A stretch of DNA of 64,000 nucleotides from an uncultured Prevotella sp. (GTDB lineage Bacteria; Bacteroidota; Bacteroidia; Bacteroidales; Bacteroidaceae): contig CABUXJ010000001.1 of assembly GCA_902495455.1 (NCBI GenBank), forward strand, positions 91,456 to 155,455. Reading direction: 5' to 3'. Under the pieces are notes generated by a model, which ran no database searches, was not told the origin of the DNA, and was given only the letters and a program-made list of their open reading frames with translations. The position numbers and the translations under genes were made by a program. This document shows, one piece after another, positions 46,924-54,069 of this stretch (position 1 is its first letter; every line of letters starts with the position of its first letter).

Positions 46924-47508
46924 GTGAATCTGAAAAAGATATTAATATTCATAATATCAGCATTATGCTTTACCTTTCTGCCGGCACAAATACGGCAGAA
47001 AGGTAAAGCTTCTTATTATTCCAAAAAGGCCACCGGGGCGCGCACCAGCAGCGGTGAAAGGCTGCATCACGACAGCATGACATGCGCCCATCGCACCTAT
47101 CCGTTTGGTACGCGACTGAAGGTGACCAATCCGTCAAATGGCAAGATCGTCATCGTCCGCGTCACAGACCGCGGTCCCTATGGCCGTGGCCGCATCATAG
47201 ACCTGTCCTGGGGCGCCGCAAAGGCATTGGGAATGTTGTCTCAGGGCGTGGCAACGGTTGTCGTGGAACAGGCCGACGAGACCATCGTTCCGTTCCGGCC
47301 GAGCGACGAGAAGATAGCCGCTGAGTTCGACTATGAGTCTTCCGGACTGACCGACGAGCTCCATCCGTCGTGGAAGGAAATAAAAGAGGCCAATCATAAG
47401 ACACCGACCGGTCATCCGAAAAACCAGTCAAAGCCGCAGAAACCCCACCTAACACCCACCCCAAGCCACCTAACACCCACCCCAACCCTCCCGAAGGGAG
47501 GGAGCTGA
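46924..47508 (+). CDS. rlpA: RlpA-like double-psi beta-barrel protein, C-terminus made by a repeat
   Basis: 194 residues with a GTG start at 46924; the ATG two bases earlier is followed by a stop. The signal peptide ends FTFLPAQ. The double-psi barrel (about 25-115) has KGKASYYSKKATGARTSSGE, THRTYPFGTRLKVTN-like AHRTYPFGTRLKVTNPSNGK and VRVTDRGPYGRGRIIDLSW, matching RlpA, a septal-ring protein with lytic transglycosylase activity in some species. No SPOR domain. The last about 20 residues (HLTPTPSHLTPTPTLPKGGS) are encoded by the left arm of the inverted repeat at 47467, so the element has supplied a new C-terminus and stop codon. Confidence 0.9.
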   Translation: MNLKKILIFIISALCFTFLPAQIRQKGKASYYSKKATGARTSSGERLHHDSMTCAHRTYPFGTRLKVTNPSNGKIVIVRVTDRGPYGRGRIIDLSWGAAKALGMLSQGVATVVVEQADETIVPFRPSDEKIAAEFDYESSGLTDELHPSWKEIKEANHKTPTGHPKNQSKPQKPHLTPTPSHLTPTPTLPKGGS

Positions 47509-47713
47509 ATATGTCTTATGATGTGAGTTAGGGGTATTCATAGCAAGAAAAAACAATGGCACAAAGAGAATTGCAGACGCGATTTCTCTTTGTGCCATTG
47601 TTTTTTTATGCCTTATTTGTTCCCAACAGGACATATTCTTTGCGGCCATGTCTTGCCAACAAGACATACCCAGCTCCCTCCCTTCGGGAGGGTTGGGGTG
47701 GGTTTTAGGCGTG
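47467..47713. repeat. Long inverted repeat, CCCTCCCGAAGGGAGGG family, with nested terminator
   Basis: The left arm 47467-47517 (CACCTAACACCCACCCCAAC and on) and right arm 47661-47713 are inverted copies. The arms match those at 19166-19364. CACCTAACACCCACC also occurs as a direct half-repeat at 47446. The loop carries its own strong hairpin (47548-47607). The left arm lies inside the rlpA coding sequence. Confidence 0.9.
47548..47607. terminator. Strong intrinsic terminator inside the repeat loop
   Basis: AAAAACAATGGCACAAAGAG pairs with CTCTTTGTGCCATTGTTTTT around a loop of about 19 bases, with T runs on both strands. It probably ends both the rlpA and the convergent metY transcripts. Confidence 0.88.
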
Positions 47714-47762
47714 TTGGGGTGGGTTTCAGGTGGCTCTTATGTCTGTTGTTGGGGTGGGTTTC

Positions 47763-49052
47763 TTATTCTTGTGTCCTGTCCAGTGCCTGCCGTATGTCGT
47801 CGAGTATGTCCTCGACGTCCTCAATTCCGACCGAAAGGCGGATGAGGTCGGGGGCCACGCCGGCCTCGCGCAGCTGTTCGTCGGAGAGTTGGCGGTGAGT
47901 GTGGCTGGCCGGATGGAGCACACAGGTGCGCACGTCGGCCACGTGGGTGACGATATTGATCATCTCGAGAGAGTCCATGAAGCGGATGGCCGTGTTGCGG
48001 TCGCCCTTCAGACCGAAGGCCAGCACTCCGCAGCTGCCCTGCGGCAGATATTTTGCGGCAAGTTCGTGACACTCGTCCCCGGGCAGTCCCGAGTAGTGAA
48101 CCCACGCCACGCGGCTGTCGGCGGCGAGGAATTCGGCCACTCGCTGGGCGTTGGCGCAGTGCTGACGCATGCGCAGTGCGAGTGTTTCCAGACCGAGGTT
48201 GAGCAGGAACGAGTTCTGCGGGGCGGGGATGGAGCCGAGGTCGCGCATGAGCTGGGCCACCAGTTTGGTGATATATCCCATCCGTCCGAAGGCCTTGGTG
48301 TATGTCAGTCCGTGGTAGGACTCATCCGGAGTGCACAGTCCCGGGTATTTCTCCGCATGGTCATCCCACGGGAAGTTGCCGCTGTCGACGACGCATCCGC
48401 CCACCTGAGTGGCGTGGCCGTCCATATATTTTGTGGTCGAGTGGGTGACGATGTCGGCTCCCCATTCGAACGGGCGGCAGTTGACGGGCGTGGCGAATGT
48501 GTTGTCCACGATGAGCGGCACACCGTTGCGGTGGGCTATCCGGGCGAATTTCTCGATGTCGAGCACCTTGCATCCCGGGTTGGATATGGTCTCTCCGAAG
48601 AGTGCCCGTGTGTTAGGGCGGAACGCCTGCTGTATTTCCTCCTCCGTGGCTTCGGGGCTGACGAACGTACACTCAATGCCGAGCTTCTTCAGCGTCACGC
48701 CGAAGAGATTGAACGTACCGCCGTATATCTCGCTCGAAGCGACGATATGACTGCCCGCTTCACATATATTAAACACCGCGTAGAAGTTTGCCGCCTGTCC
48801 GCTCGATGTCAGTACGGCCCCCACGCCGCCCTCCATCGTGGCTATTTTTGCTGCCACGGCGTCGTTGGTCGGGTTTTGCAGTCGGGTGTAGAAGTATCCC
48901 TCCTTCTTTAAGTCGAAGAGCATGGCCATCTCCTCGCTGTTGTCATACTTGAAAGTGGTGCTCTGTACGATGGGCAGTTCTATCGGCTCACCGTTTTTCG
49001 GTTGCCATCCTGCGTGTATGCAGAGTGATCCCGGTCTCAGTTTTTTGTCCAT
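47763..49052 (-). CDS. metY: O-acetylhomoserine (thiol)-lyase
   Basis: 429 residues from MDKKLRPGSLCIHAGWQP. PLP-dependent Cys/Met metabolism family, with the pyridoxal lysine in VTHSTTKYMDGHA (near 205), the family segments YTRLQNPTNDAVAAKIATME and LTSSGQAANFYAVFNI, and the C-terminal SVGIEDVEDILDDI. Length and the GGTFNLF loop fit O-acetylhomoserine sulfhydrylase (direct sulfhydrylation to homocysteine) better than cystathionine gamma-synthase. A longer start at 49154 is rejected because the promoter TAACTTTG at 49121-49128 lies within it. No SAM riboswitch was recognised in the leader. Confidence 0.92.
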   Translation of the reverse strand: MDKKLRPGSLCIHAGWQPKNGEPIELPIVQSTTFKYDNSEEMAMLFDLKKEGYFYTRLQNPTNDAVAAKIATMEGGVGAVLTSSGQAANFYAVFNICEAGSHIVASSEIYGGTFNLFGVTLKKLGIECTFVSPEATEEEIQQAFRPNTRALFGETISNPGCKVLDIEKFARIAHRNGVPLIVDNTFATPVNCRPFEWGADIVTHSTTKYMDGHATQVGGCVVDSGNFPWDDHAEKYPGLCTPDESYHGLTYTKAFGRMGYITKLVAQLMRDLGSIPAPQNSFLLNLGLETLALRMRQHCANAQRVAEFLAADSRVAWVHYSGLPGDECHELAAKYLPQGSCGVLAFGLKGDRNTAIRFMDSLEMINIVTHVADVRTCVLHPASHTHRQLSDEQLREAGVAPDLIRLSVGIEDVEDILDDIRQALDRTQE

Positions 49053-49120
49053 ATCGTTTTCTTGTTTTTTTGTTCTCTTGTTCTTTCGTTCCGTCCCGTC
49101 CGTTTCGGTCGGTCGGCGTG

Positions 49121-49128
49121 CAAAGTTA
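49121..49128 (-). promoter_or_regulatory. -7 promoter element for metY
   Basis: TAACTTTG on the minus strand, 68 bp before the start codon; exact TAnnTTTG match. Confidence 0.6.
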
Positions 49129-49212
49129 CAGAAAAATGTCCGATTCGCCATCATTGTGTCATCAAAAAACGCTTTTGCCCTGCCTTGCGGTCCATATTTG
49201 TTTTTTTTTACG

Positions 49213-49220
49213 TACCTTTG
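49213..49220 (+). promoter_or_regulatory. -7 promoter element for rsmA, giving a near-leaderless mRNA
   Basis: TACCTTTG at 49213-49220; only five bases separate it from the conserved rsmA start ATG at 49226. The transcription start is thus expected at or next to the start codon. Confidence 0.65.
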
Positions 49221-49225
49221 CCCCT

Positions 49226-50026
49226 ATGATTAAGCAAGTCAGACCCAAAAAGAATCTCGGCCAGCACTTTCTGACCGACCTCGACATAGCCCGCCGCATC
49301 GCCGATACGGTCGATGCCTGTCCCGATTTGCCCGTTCTCGAGGTGGGCCCGGGCATGGGTGTGCTCACGCAATATCTGATTGAGAAGCCGCGTGAGGTCC
49401 GCGTCGTCGAGATAGACCGTGAGTCGGTCGTCTATCTCAACGAGCATTTCCCGCGTCTGCGCGATAATATAATAGGTGAGGACTTTCTCCGCATGGACCT
49501 GACGCGCCTCTTTGGCGGCGGCCAGTTTGTCCTGACGGGCAACTATCCCTACGACATATCGTCCCAGATCTTCTTCAAGATGATCGACAACAAGGACCTC
49601 ATACCCTGCTGTACGGGCATGATCCAGCGTGAGGTAGCCCTCCGCATGGCCTCGGCACCGGGTTGTAAGGCCTACGGCATATTGAGCGTGCTCATCCAGG
49701 CGTGGTATGATGTCGAATATCTGTTCACGGTCGACGAAGATGTATTCAATCCGCCGCCCAAGGTCAAGAGTGCCGTCATCCGCATGACACGCAACGGAGT
49801 GACCTCGCTCGGCTGCGACGAACAGCTCTTCCGTCGCGTCGTCAAGACCGTCTTCAACCAGCGCCGCAAGATGCTCCGCGTCAGCCTGCGGCCGCTCTTG
49901 GCCGGTTGTGACGTGCCGTCGGACTTCTTCAATCACCCCATGATGACCCGCCGCCCGGAGCAACTCTCCGTCGCCGAGTTTGTCGAACTGACGAATTTGG
50001 TGGGGGAGGCACAAGCAGCCACATAA
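49226..50026 (+). CDS. rsmA: 16S rRNA dimethyladenosine transferase
   Basis: 266 residues from MIKQVRPKKNLGQHFLTD, the conserved family start. A reading that begins 67 codons earlier crosses the promoter and is rejected. SAM motif EVGPGMGVLTQYL (near 40), acidic EIDRESVVYL, catalytic NYPYDISSQIFFK (near 106) and C-terminal RNA-binding helices (FNQRRKMLRVSL). It dimethylates A1518 and A1519 of 16S rRNA (kasugamycin sensitivity). Followed at once by a half-copy of the CCCTCCCGAAGGGAGGG repeat. Confidence 0.95.
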   Translation: MIKQVRPKKNLGQHFLTDLDIARRIADTVDACPDLPVLEVGPGMGVLTQYLIEKPREVRVVEIDRESVVYLNEHFPRLRDNIIGEDFLRMDLTRLFGGGQFVLTGNYPYDISSQIFFKMIDNKDLIPCCTGMIQREVALRMASAPGCKAYGILSVLIQAWYDVEYLFTVDEDVFNPPPKVKSAVIRMTRNGVTSLGCDEQLFRRVVKTVFNQRRKMLRVSLRPLLAGCDVPSDFFNHPMMTRRPEQLSVAEFVELTNLVGEAQAAT

Positions 50027-50047
50027 GTCCCCTACCTCCCTAACAAC

Positions 50048-50130
50048 CACCTAACACCCACCCCAACCCTCCCGAAGGGAGGGCGCCTGATATGCTTTAA
50101 GACATTCAAGTACCTCCCTTCGGGATACAT
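50048..50130. repeat. Partial copy of the CCCTCCCGAAGGGAGGG inverted repeat
   Basis: The left arm CACCTAACACCCACCCCAAC and on is intact at 50048-50083, followed by GATATGC-like sequence. The right arm is reduced to about 50113-50125 (ACCTCCCTTCGGG). It appears to be a decayed relative of 19166-19364 and 47467-47713, 22 bp after the rsmA stop. Confidence 0.75.
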
Positions 50131-50154
50131 TCTCTGTACACATCTTTATCTCCT

Positions 50155-50212
50155 CCGACATTTGGAGTGGCATGGTAGGGTCGTGACCCTACCATGTCAT
50201 TCCAAATGTCGG
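50155..50212. terminator. 28-bp hairpin, probable rsmA terminator
   Basis: CCGACATTTGGAGTGGCATG and on pairs with its inverted copy up to 50212 with two mismatches and a two-base tip (TAGGGTCGTGACCCTA). It is followed by AAAAATAA on the plus strand, so the U-tract is on the minus strand; its terminator role is uncertain. Confidence 0.6.
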
Positions 50213-50294
50213 AAAAATAACGACTGTGTGCGCACACAACACTTGATTTGTGTCAATTTTCCGCCGTCTTTTTCAAATAATAGCTACGTTTTTG

Positions 50295-50740
50295 TTGTCG
50301 GTTTTGCTATTCGTCGTACCTTTGCACTGTCAAACGACGGAAGATGCCGCCGCGAGACGAAAGGAGAAAGCATATAGCGATAAAGGTAAAAAAAAGATTA
50401 TAAGGATTGTAGTCAGGTATCGGTTTGTGTAAAATCGACGATTGAATTTAGGATAGACAGACGATAGGTAAGTCCAAAGGTAATGAAAAAGATTGATTCA
50501 GGAGACACCACGCTGCGTATGAATGTCGTGAAGACAGGGCGGCGAGAGATTTGAATGATTGGTATGTCATGACTCATCCGGGTCGCGTACATTAGTTTTA
50601 GAGAAACTTCCGAACTGGCCGGACACGATTAAGCAGACTTGTCGTTTCGGCAGAGGAAGGCATAGAGATGAAGGTTTTTAGTTATTAATAGCGTTATTTA
50701 GCGGTACTCGGGTCGTTGAGACACGGTGCCGCTTTTTTTT
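50295..50740 (+). ncRNA. Candidate unannotated transcript (promoter to terminator, about 410 nt)
   Basis: A complete promoter is visible: TTG 50295-50297, 19 bp, TACCTTTG 50317-50324. About 400 bp downstream is an intrinsic terminator with stem AGCGGTAC / GTGCCGCT (50700-50733) and eight Ts to 50740. No long reading frame lies between. Two very short ones exist: 50344-50403 (19 codons, MPPRDERRKHIAIKVKKRL, basic) and 50483-50554 (23 codons, MKKIDSGDTTLRMNVVKTGR and on). It does not show tmRNA, RNase P or SRP RNA signatures that I could recognise. It could be a small RNA or a small-peptide mRNA. Confidence 0.45.
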
Positions 50741-50782
50741 GTGTGTCCCACTGTCGCGTGCATGAAACACAAATGATGTGTA

Positions 50783-51177
50783 ATGATAATATCACAAATT
50801 TAACACACGGAAATTACTTCAAAAAAACGACGGTGACGTTCCGATTTTAACATTCGGGCGTCGTTTTCCGACCGGAAAAATTCCGTGGCCTTGCCGTAAG
50901 GGCCCCGCGGGGTCGCAACGGCATGCTTATTGTCTTGCAACGGGCGTGCCGTCGTGATGCAACGAGCGCCCCGTTGCAACCCCGCGGGGCCCTTACGGCA
51001 AGAGAAAAACGGTGAAAAAGTTGCACATTTCGGTCGAATTTTGTCGTAACACATTGTGGTTCAGGGAGAAAAAGATGCACGCGTAAAACTCGCATATTTG
51101 AGGCCGAGGGAGGACTTGCTGCAGAATTTATGTTAAAATCGCGGCTTTTTGTAATAATAGTTCCGAATTTTTAACAC
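50783..51177 (+). repeat. Dispersed palindromic-core element, copy E
   Basis: 395 bp bounded by CACAAATTTAACACACG and CCGAATTTTTAACAC, in direct orientation. The core 50891-51002 has the longest outer stem: TTGCCGTAAGGGCCCCGCGG and its perfect complement, 23 bp. The right flank is near-identical to copy C (CAGGGAGAAAAAGATGCACG, CATATTTGAGGCCGAGGGAG). It ends about 20 bp before the first invertible-segment site. Confidence 0.9.
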
Positions 51178-51197
51178 TTCTATTCCGTGTTTCGATA

Positions 51198-51402
51198 CTT
51201 CTCTTCATAAGAGAGAGTTTATTTTTGCAAAAATAAAATATTTATGGATAACAGCAATGTCGTTTGCTATTAAAAATTTACAAAATATTTTAAAAAGTTG
51301 AGCGAAATCAAGAAGTGTCAAACAAACACTCTGTCCTTTCCTATCCTAAAATGCTGCAAGTAAGGTGATTGTGCGCCTCTGTCTCTCTCTTATGAAGAGA
51401 AA
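51198..51402. promoter_or_regulatory. Candidate invertible promoter segment 1
   Basis: A perfect 19-bp inverted repeat, TTCTCTTCATAAGAGAGAG at 51199-51217 and its complement at 51383-51401, encloses 165 bp. Each site is a dyad: 8-bp arms around the triplet CAT (left) or ATG (right). Inside, on the minus strand, TTG (51255-51257), 19 bp, TATTTTTG (51228-51235) form an excellent Bacteroidetes promoter that fires leftwards, away from the fimbrial operon. After inversion its -7 box would lie at about 51365-51372 facing the operon. A rightward TATTTTTG (51220-51227) lacks a TTG at the right distance. Confidence 0.78.
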
Positions 51403-51522
51403 GGCGGATTGCGGCGGCAAAAGACGCGGCGTTCGTCTAATGAGAATACTGATTAGAAAGAAAGTGGTCGAGAGCAACCGTCCGAGTTATACCGACAGAG
51501 GTCTGGTGCTTGGTGGTGGATA

Positions 51523-51720
51523 TGATGAATGAATAGATATGTGTGACGGAAGTGACGGTTAACTGAGTGCATCTCTCTTACCAAGAGAAGGTTTTCGGCG
51601 ACTGTGATTTCCGTTGTGTCTTTGATGAAAGAATAAGTATGTGTGACGGAAGTGACGGTTGGCCGAATGTATCTCTCTTACCAAGAGAAGTTTTCCGGCG
51701 GCTGTGATTTCCGTTGTGTC
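51523..51720 (+). repeat. 100-bp tandem duplication, each copy carrying a recombination site
   Basis: Two direct copies with about 85 percent identity share GTGTGACGGAAGTGACGGTT, ATCTCTCTTACCAAGAGAAG and CTGTGATTTCCGTTGTGTCT, offset by exactly 100 bp. The site centres are at about 51581 and 51681. Confidence 0.9.
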
Positions 51721-51891
51721 TTATTATAGACGACCTGTTTGGGCCATCCGTTCAGACCTGCCGTTTGGTTTGCGATGCCATTCTGCAACATTCGCTCAAC
51801 AGGAGCACACATTCAGATATGTTAGAACTCACTGACTGGCAACGTCATGGGTAGCGATTTTGCTTTGCAGACCTTCTCTTGGTAAGAGAAG
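51574..51891. promoter_or_regulatory. Candidate invertible segment 2 (sites with triplet ACC/GGT)
   Basis: TCTCTTACCAAGAGAAG occurs directly at 51574-51590 and 51674-51690, and inverted as CTTCTCTTGGTAAGAGAAG at 51873-51891, which ends 44 bp before the first fimbrial start codon. Either left site with the right site would flip 180-280 bp; the two left sites could delete 100 bp. No exact TAnnTTTG promoter lies within; TTGCTTTG (51860-51867) facing the operon is the nearest match. The arms are the same as in segment 1 but the central triplet differs. Confidence 0.68.
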
Positions 51892-51935
51892 TGCTTGAGA
51901 CCAAAACAAAAAAGTATACAGGATATTATATAAAA

Positions 51936-52520
51936 ATGAAAAGGATTATCTTATCTCTGGTGACAACCTTGGCGGGAGCTTTTGGTGCCGTCAGTGCGCA
52001 GGATATTGCGGTCAAGAGCAATATCCTCTCTGATGTGTTGCTTAATCCGAATGTCGGCGTCGAGATCGGACTTGCACCACGCTGGACTCTGGACGTCACG
52101 GGGCAGCTGAACGCATGGGACCTTTCGCATAACCGCCGTTGGAAACATTGGGCCTTGCAGCCTGAGGCACGCTACTGGTTCTGTGACCGCTTCGGTGGTC
52201 ACTTTGTCGGTCTGCACGCCCACGGCGGGCAGTTCAATATCGGCGGCTTCAACGGCCGCCTGAACCTCTTCGGCACCGACGCGCGCAAGCTCGCCGACAC
52301 CCGCTATCAGGGATGGTTTGTCGGGGCCGGCGTCTCTTACGGCTATGCCTGGGTGCTCGGTCGCCACTGGAATCTCGAAGGTGAGATAGGCCTCGGCTAT
52401 TCCTACACCCGTTATGACCGCTTCCGCTGCGCCGGCTGCGGCAAAAAGACCGAAGCAGGGCGCACCCACCACTACGTCGGACCGACCAAGGCCGCAATCA
52501 ACTTAGTATATCTGTTCTAA
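51936..52520 (+). CDS. DUF3575 protein, first gene of the fimbrial operon
   Basis: 194 residues from MKRIILSLVTTLAGAFGAVS (signal peptide, cleavage after VSAQ). The start at 51879 is rejected because it lies inside the recombination site. DUF3575 proteins are small outer-membrane beta-barrel-like proteins that open many Bacteroidetes fimbrial loci: VKSNILSDVLLNPNVGVEIG, ARYWFCDRFGGHFVGLHAHG, GAGVSYGYAWVLGRHWNLEG and a C-terminal aromatic Phe. Probable role in the outer membrane during pilus export or anchoring; not established. Nine bp separate it from the next gene. Confidence 0.88.
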   Translation: MKRIILSLVTTLAGAFGAVSAQDIAVKSNILSDVLLNPNVGVEIGLAPRWTLDVTGQLNAWDLSHNRRWKHWALQPEARYWFCDRFGGHFVGLHAHGGQFNIGGFNGRLNLFGTDARKLADTRYQGWFVGAGVSYGYAWVLGRHWNLEGEIGLGYSYTRYDRFRCAGCGKKTEAGRTHHYVGPTKAAINLVYLF

Positions 52521-52529
52521 ACGAAAAAC

Positions 52530-53957
52530 GTGATGAAGACAAAGCATATTATCATACTCCTGATGGCAGCCGCTACGGCCATGCCGGCTGTGGCGCAGAC
52601 CTCCGTCGGAGGAGTGGGGGTCGACGGACTGCAGACCAAACGCAACGGTGACTATATGTCCGTCGACATGACCCTGCGTTTGGCCGACGTCAACGTCAGC
52701 TCCAACCGTGCCATGCTGCTCACGCCGCGCATCGTCGCCGGACGTGACTCCATGCAGTTGCCCTCAGTGGCCGTCTATGGGCGTCGCCGTTACTATTACT
52801 ATCAGCGCAACGGACAAAACCTGCTCACCGGCGCCGCCGGCACTGACTATCGTGCTAAAGACATGCCCGACACCGTCGCCTATCACGCCCTTGTGCCCTA
52901 CGAGAAGTGGATGGAGGGAGCCTCCGTCTCGCTCCATCGCGAGGACTATGGCTGTTGCAACACCATCGTCGCCGAGGCCGACGGACTCTTAGGCCGCCAC
53001 TACGGTGACTTCTTCCCTGCCCTCGTCTACATCCGGCCGCAGGCCGACGCCCAGAAGCGCGATTCGCTCGAGGGCTCGGCGTTCATCGACTTCCCCGTCA
53101 ACCGCACGGAGATACGTCCCGACTACCGGCGCAACACCGTCGAACTTGGCAAGATTGAGGCCACGATCGACTCCGTCCGCTCCGACCGCGACATCACAAT
53201 CACCAATGTCTGGCTGAAGGGTTACGCTTCGCCGGAAAGTCCCTACACCCACAACCGTGACCTTGCCCGCGGACGTACGGCGGCGCTCAAGGCTCACATA
53301 CAGCAGCTCTATCACTTCGCCGACGGCGTCATCACGACCGACTATGAGCCCGAAGACTGGGCCGGACTGCGCCGATATGTCGACCGGTCTAACATCACCA
53401 ACCGAGAGGCCATCCTCTCGCTGATAGACAGTGACATGGCCCCCGACGCCAAGGAGGCCAAGATCAAGCGCGCCTATCCCAAGGACTACCGCTTCCTGCT
53501 CGACAACTGCTATCCCGCACTGCGTCACACGGACTACCGCATCGCCTACACCATACGCACGTTTACGGATATAGAGGAGATACGCCGTGTGATGAAGACG
53601 CAACCGCAGAAGCTGAGCCAAAACGAGTTCTACCTCGTCGCGCAGGAGTGTGAGCCGGGCACGGACGAATTTACCGAAGTCTTTGAGACCGCCGTCCGCA
53701 TGTTCCCGACGGACAGTGTCGCCAATCTCAACGCCGCCAACGCCGCCATACGCCGCGACGACCTCGAGGCTGCCGCACGCTATCTCGACCGCGCGGGCTG
53801 TTCGGCCGAGGCTGTCTACGCCCGCGGAGCCTTGGCCATACGCCGTGAAGACATCGCCACCGCACGCAAATTCCTTTCAGAGGCCGCCGCGTTCGGGCTG
53901 GAACAAGCCGCAGTGACGCTGCGTCAGCTCAACGAAGGACGGAGGAGAAACGACTGA
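52530..53957 (+). CDS. DUF3868 protein with OmpA-like domain
   Basis: 475 residues with a signal peptide (MPAVAQ). The N-terminal DUF3868 domain (about 24-150, with YMSVDMTLRLADVNVSSNRA and TPRIVAGRDSMQLPSVAVYG) is followed by an OmpA/MotB-like peptidoglycan-binding region (about 185-290, FPVNRTEIRPDYRRN and GYASPESPYTHNRDLARGR). A C-terminal TPR-like helical part ends in EDIATARKFLSEAAAFGLEQ. DUF3575 followed by DUF3868 is the standard head of Bacteroidetes type V fimbrial operons; the OmpA part suggests anchoring to the cell wall. The helical tail has Sel1-like periodicity. Spacing to the major subunit is 112 bp. Confidence 0.87.
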   Translation: MMKTKHIIILLMAAATAMPAVAQTSVGGVGVDGLQTKRNGDYMSVDMTLRLADVNVSSNRAMLLTPRIVAGRDSMQLPSVAVYGRRRYYYYQRNGQNLLTGAAGTDYRAKDMPDTVAYHALVPYEKWMEGASVSLHREDYGCCNTIVAEADGLLGRHYGDFFPALVYIRPQADAQKRDSLEGSAFIDFPVNRTEIRPDYRRNTVELGKIEATIDSVRSDRDITITNVWLKGYASPESPYTHNRDLARGRTAALKAHIQQLYHFADGVITTDYEPEDWAGLRRYVDRSNITNREAILSLIDSDMAPDAKEAKIKRAYPKDYRFLLDNCYPALRHTDYRIAYTIRTFTDIEEIRRVMKTQPQKLSQNEFYLVAQECEPGTDEFTEVFETAVRMFPTDSVANLNAANAAIRRDDLEAAARYLDRAGCSAEAVYARGALAIRREDIATARKFLSEAAAFGLEQAAVTLRQLNEGRRRND

Positions 53958-54069
53958 GGGCGGCGGAGAACCGAAAAGAAAAACGAGGATAGAGTCGGAT
54001 AGGAGTCCATTCTCTCACAATAAAAATAGGAAACAATAAACATTTATAAATCTTTAAAAAACAAAAGTT

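Noticed and set aside
48990..49130. SAM riboswitch in front of metY
   Set aside because: The leader from the mapped -7 box is only about 60 bases and shows no SAM-type fold.
50250..50432. 60-codon rightward frame starting MSIFRRLFQIIATFLLSV
   Set aside because: A complete promoter (50295-50324) lies inside it, so it would not be translated from that transcript, and no family resemblance was seen. Kept only as part of the intergenic description.
51198..51402. Inverted repeats read as a transcription terminator
   Set aside because: A 165-bp loop with a well-formed promoter, and the same dyad sites in direct and inverted orientation nearby, fit recombination sites better than termination.
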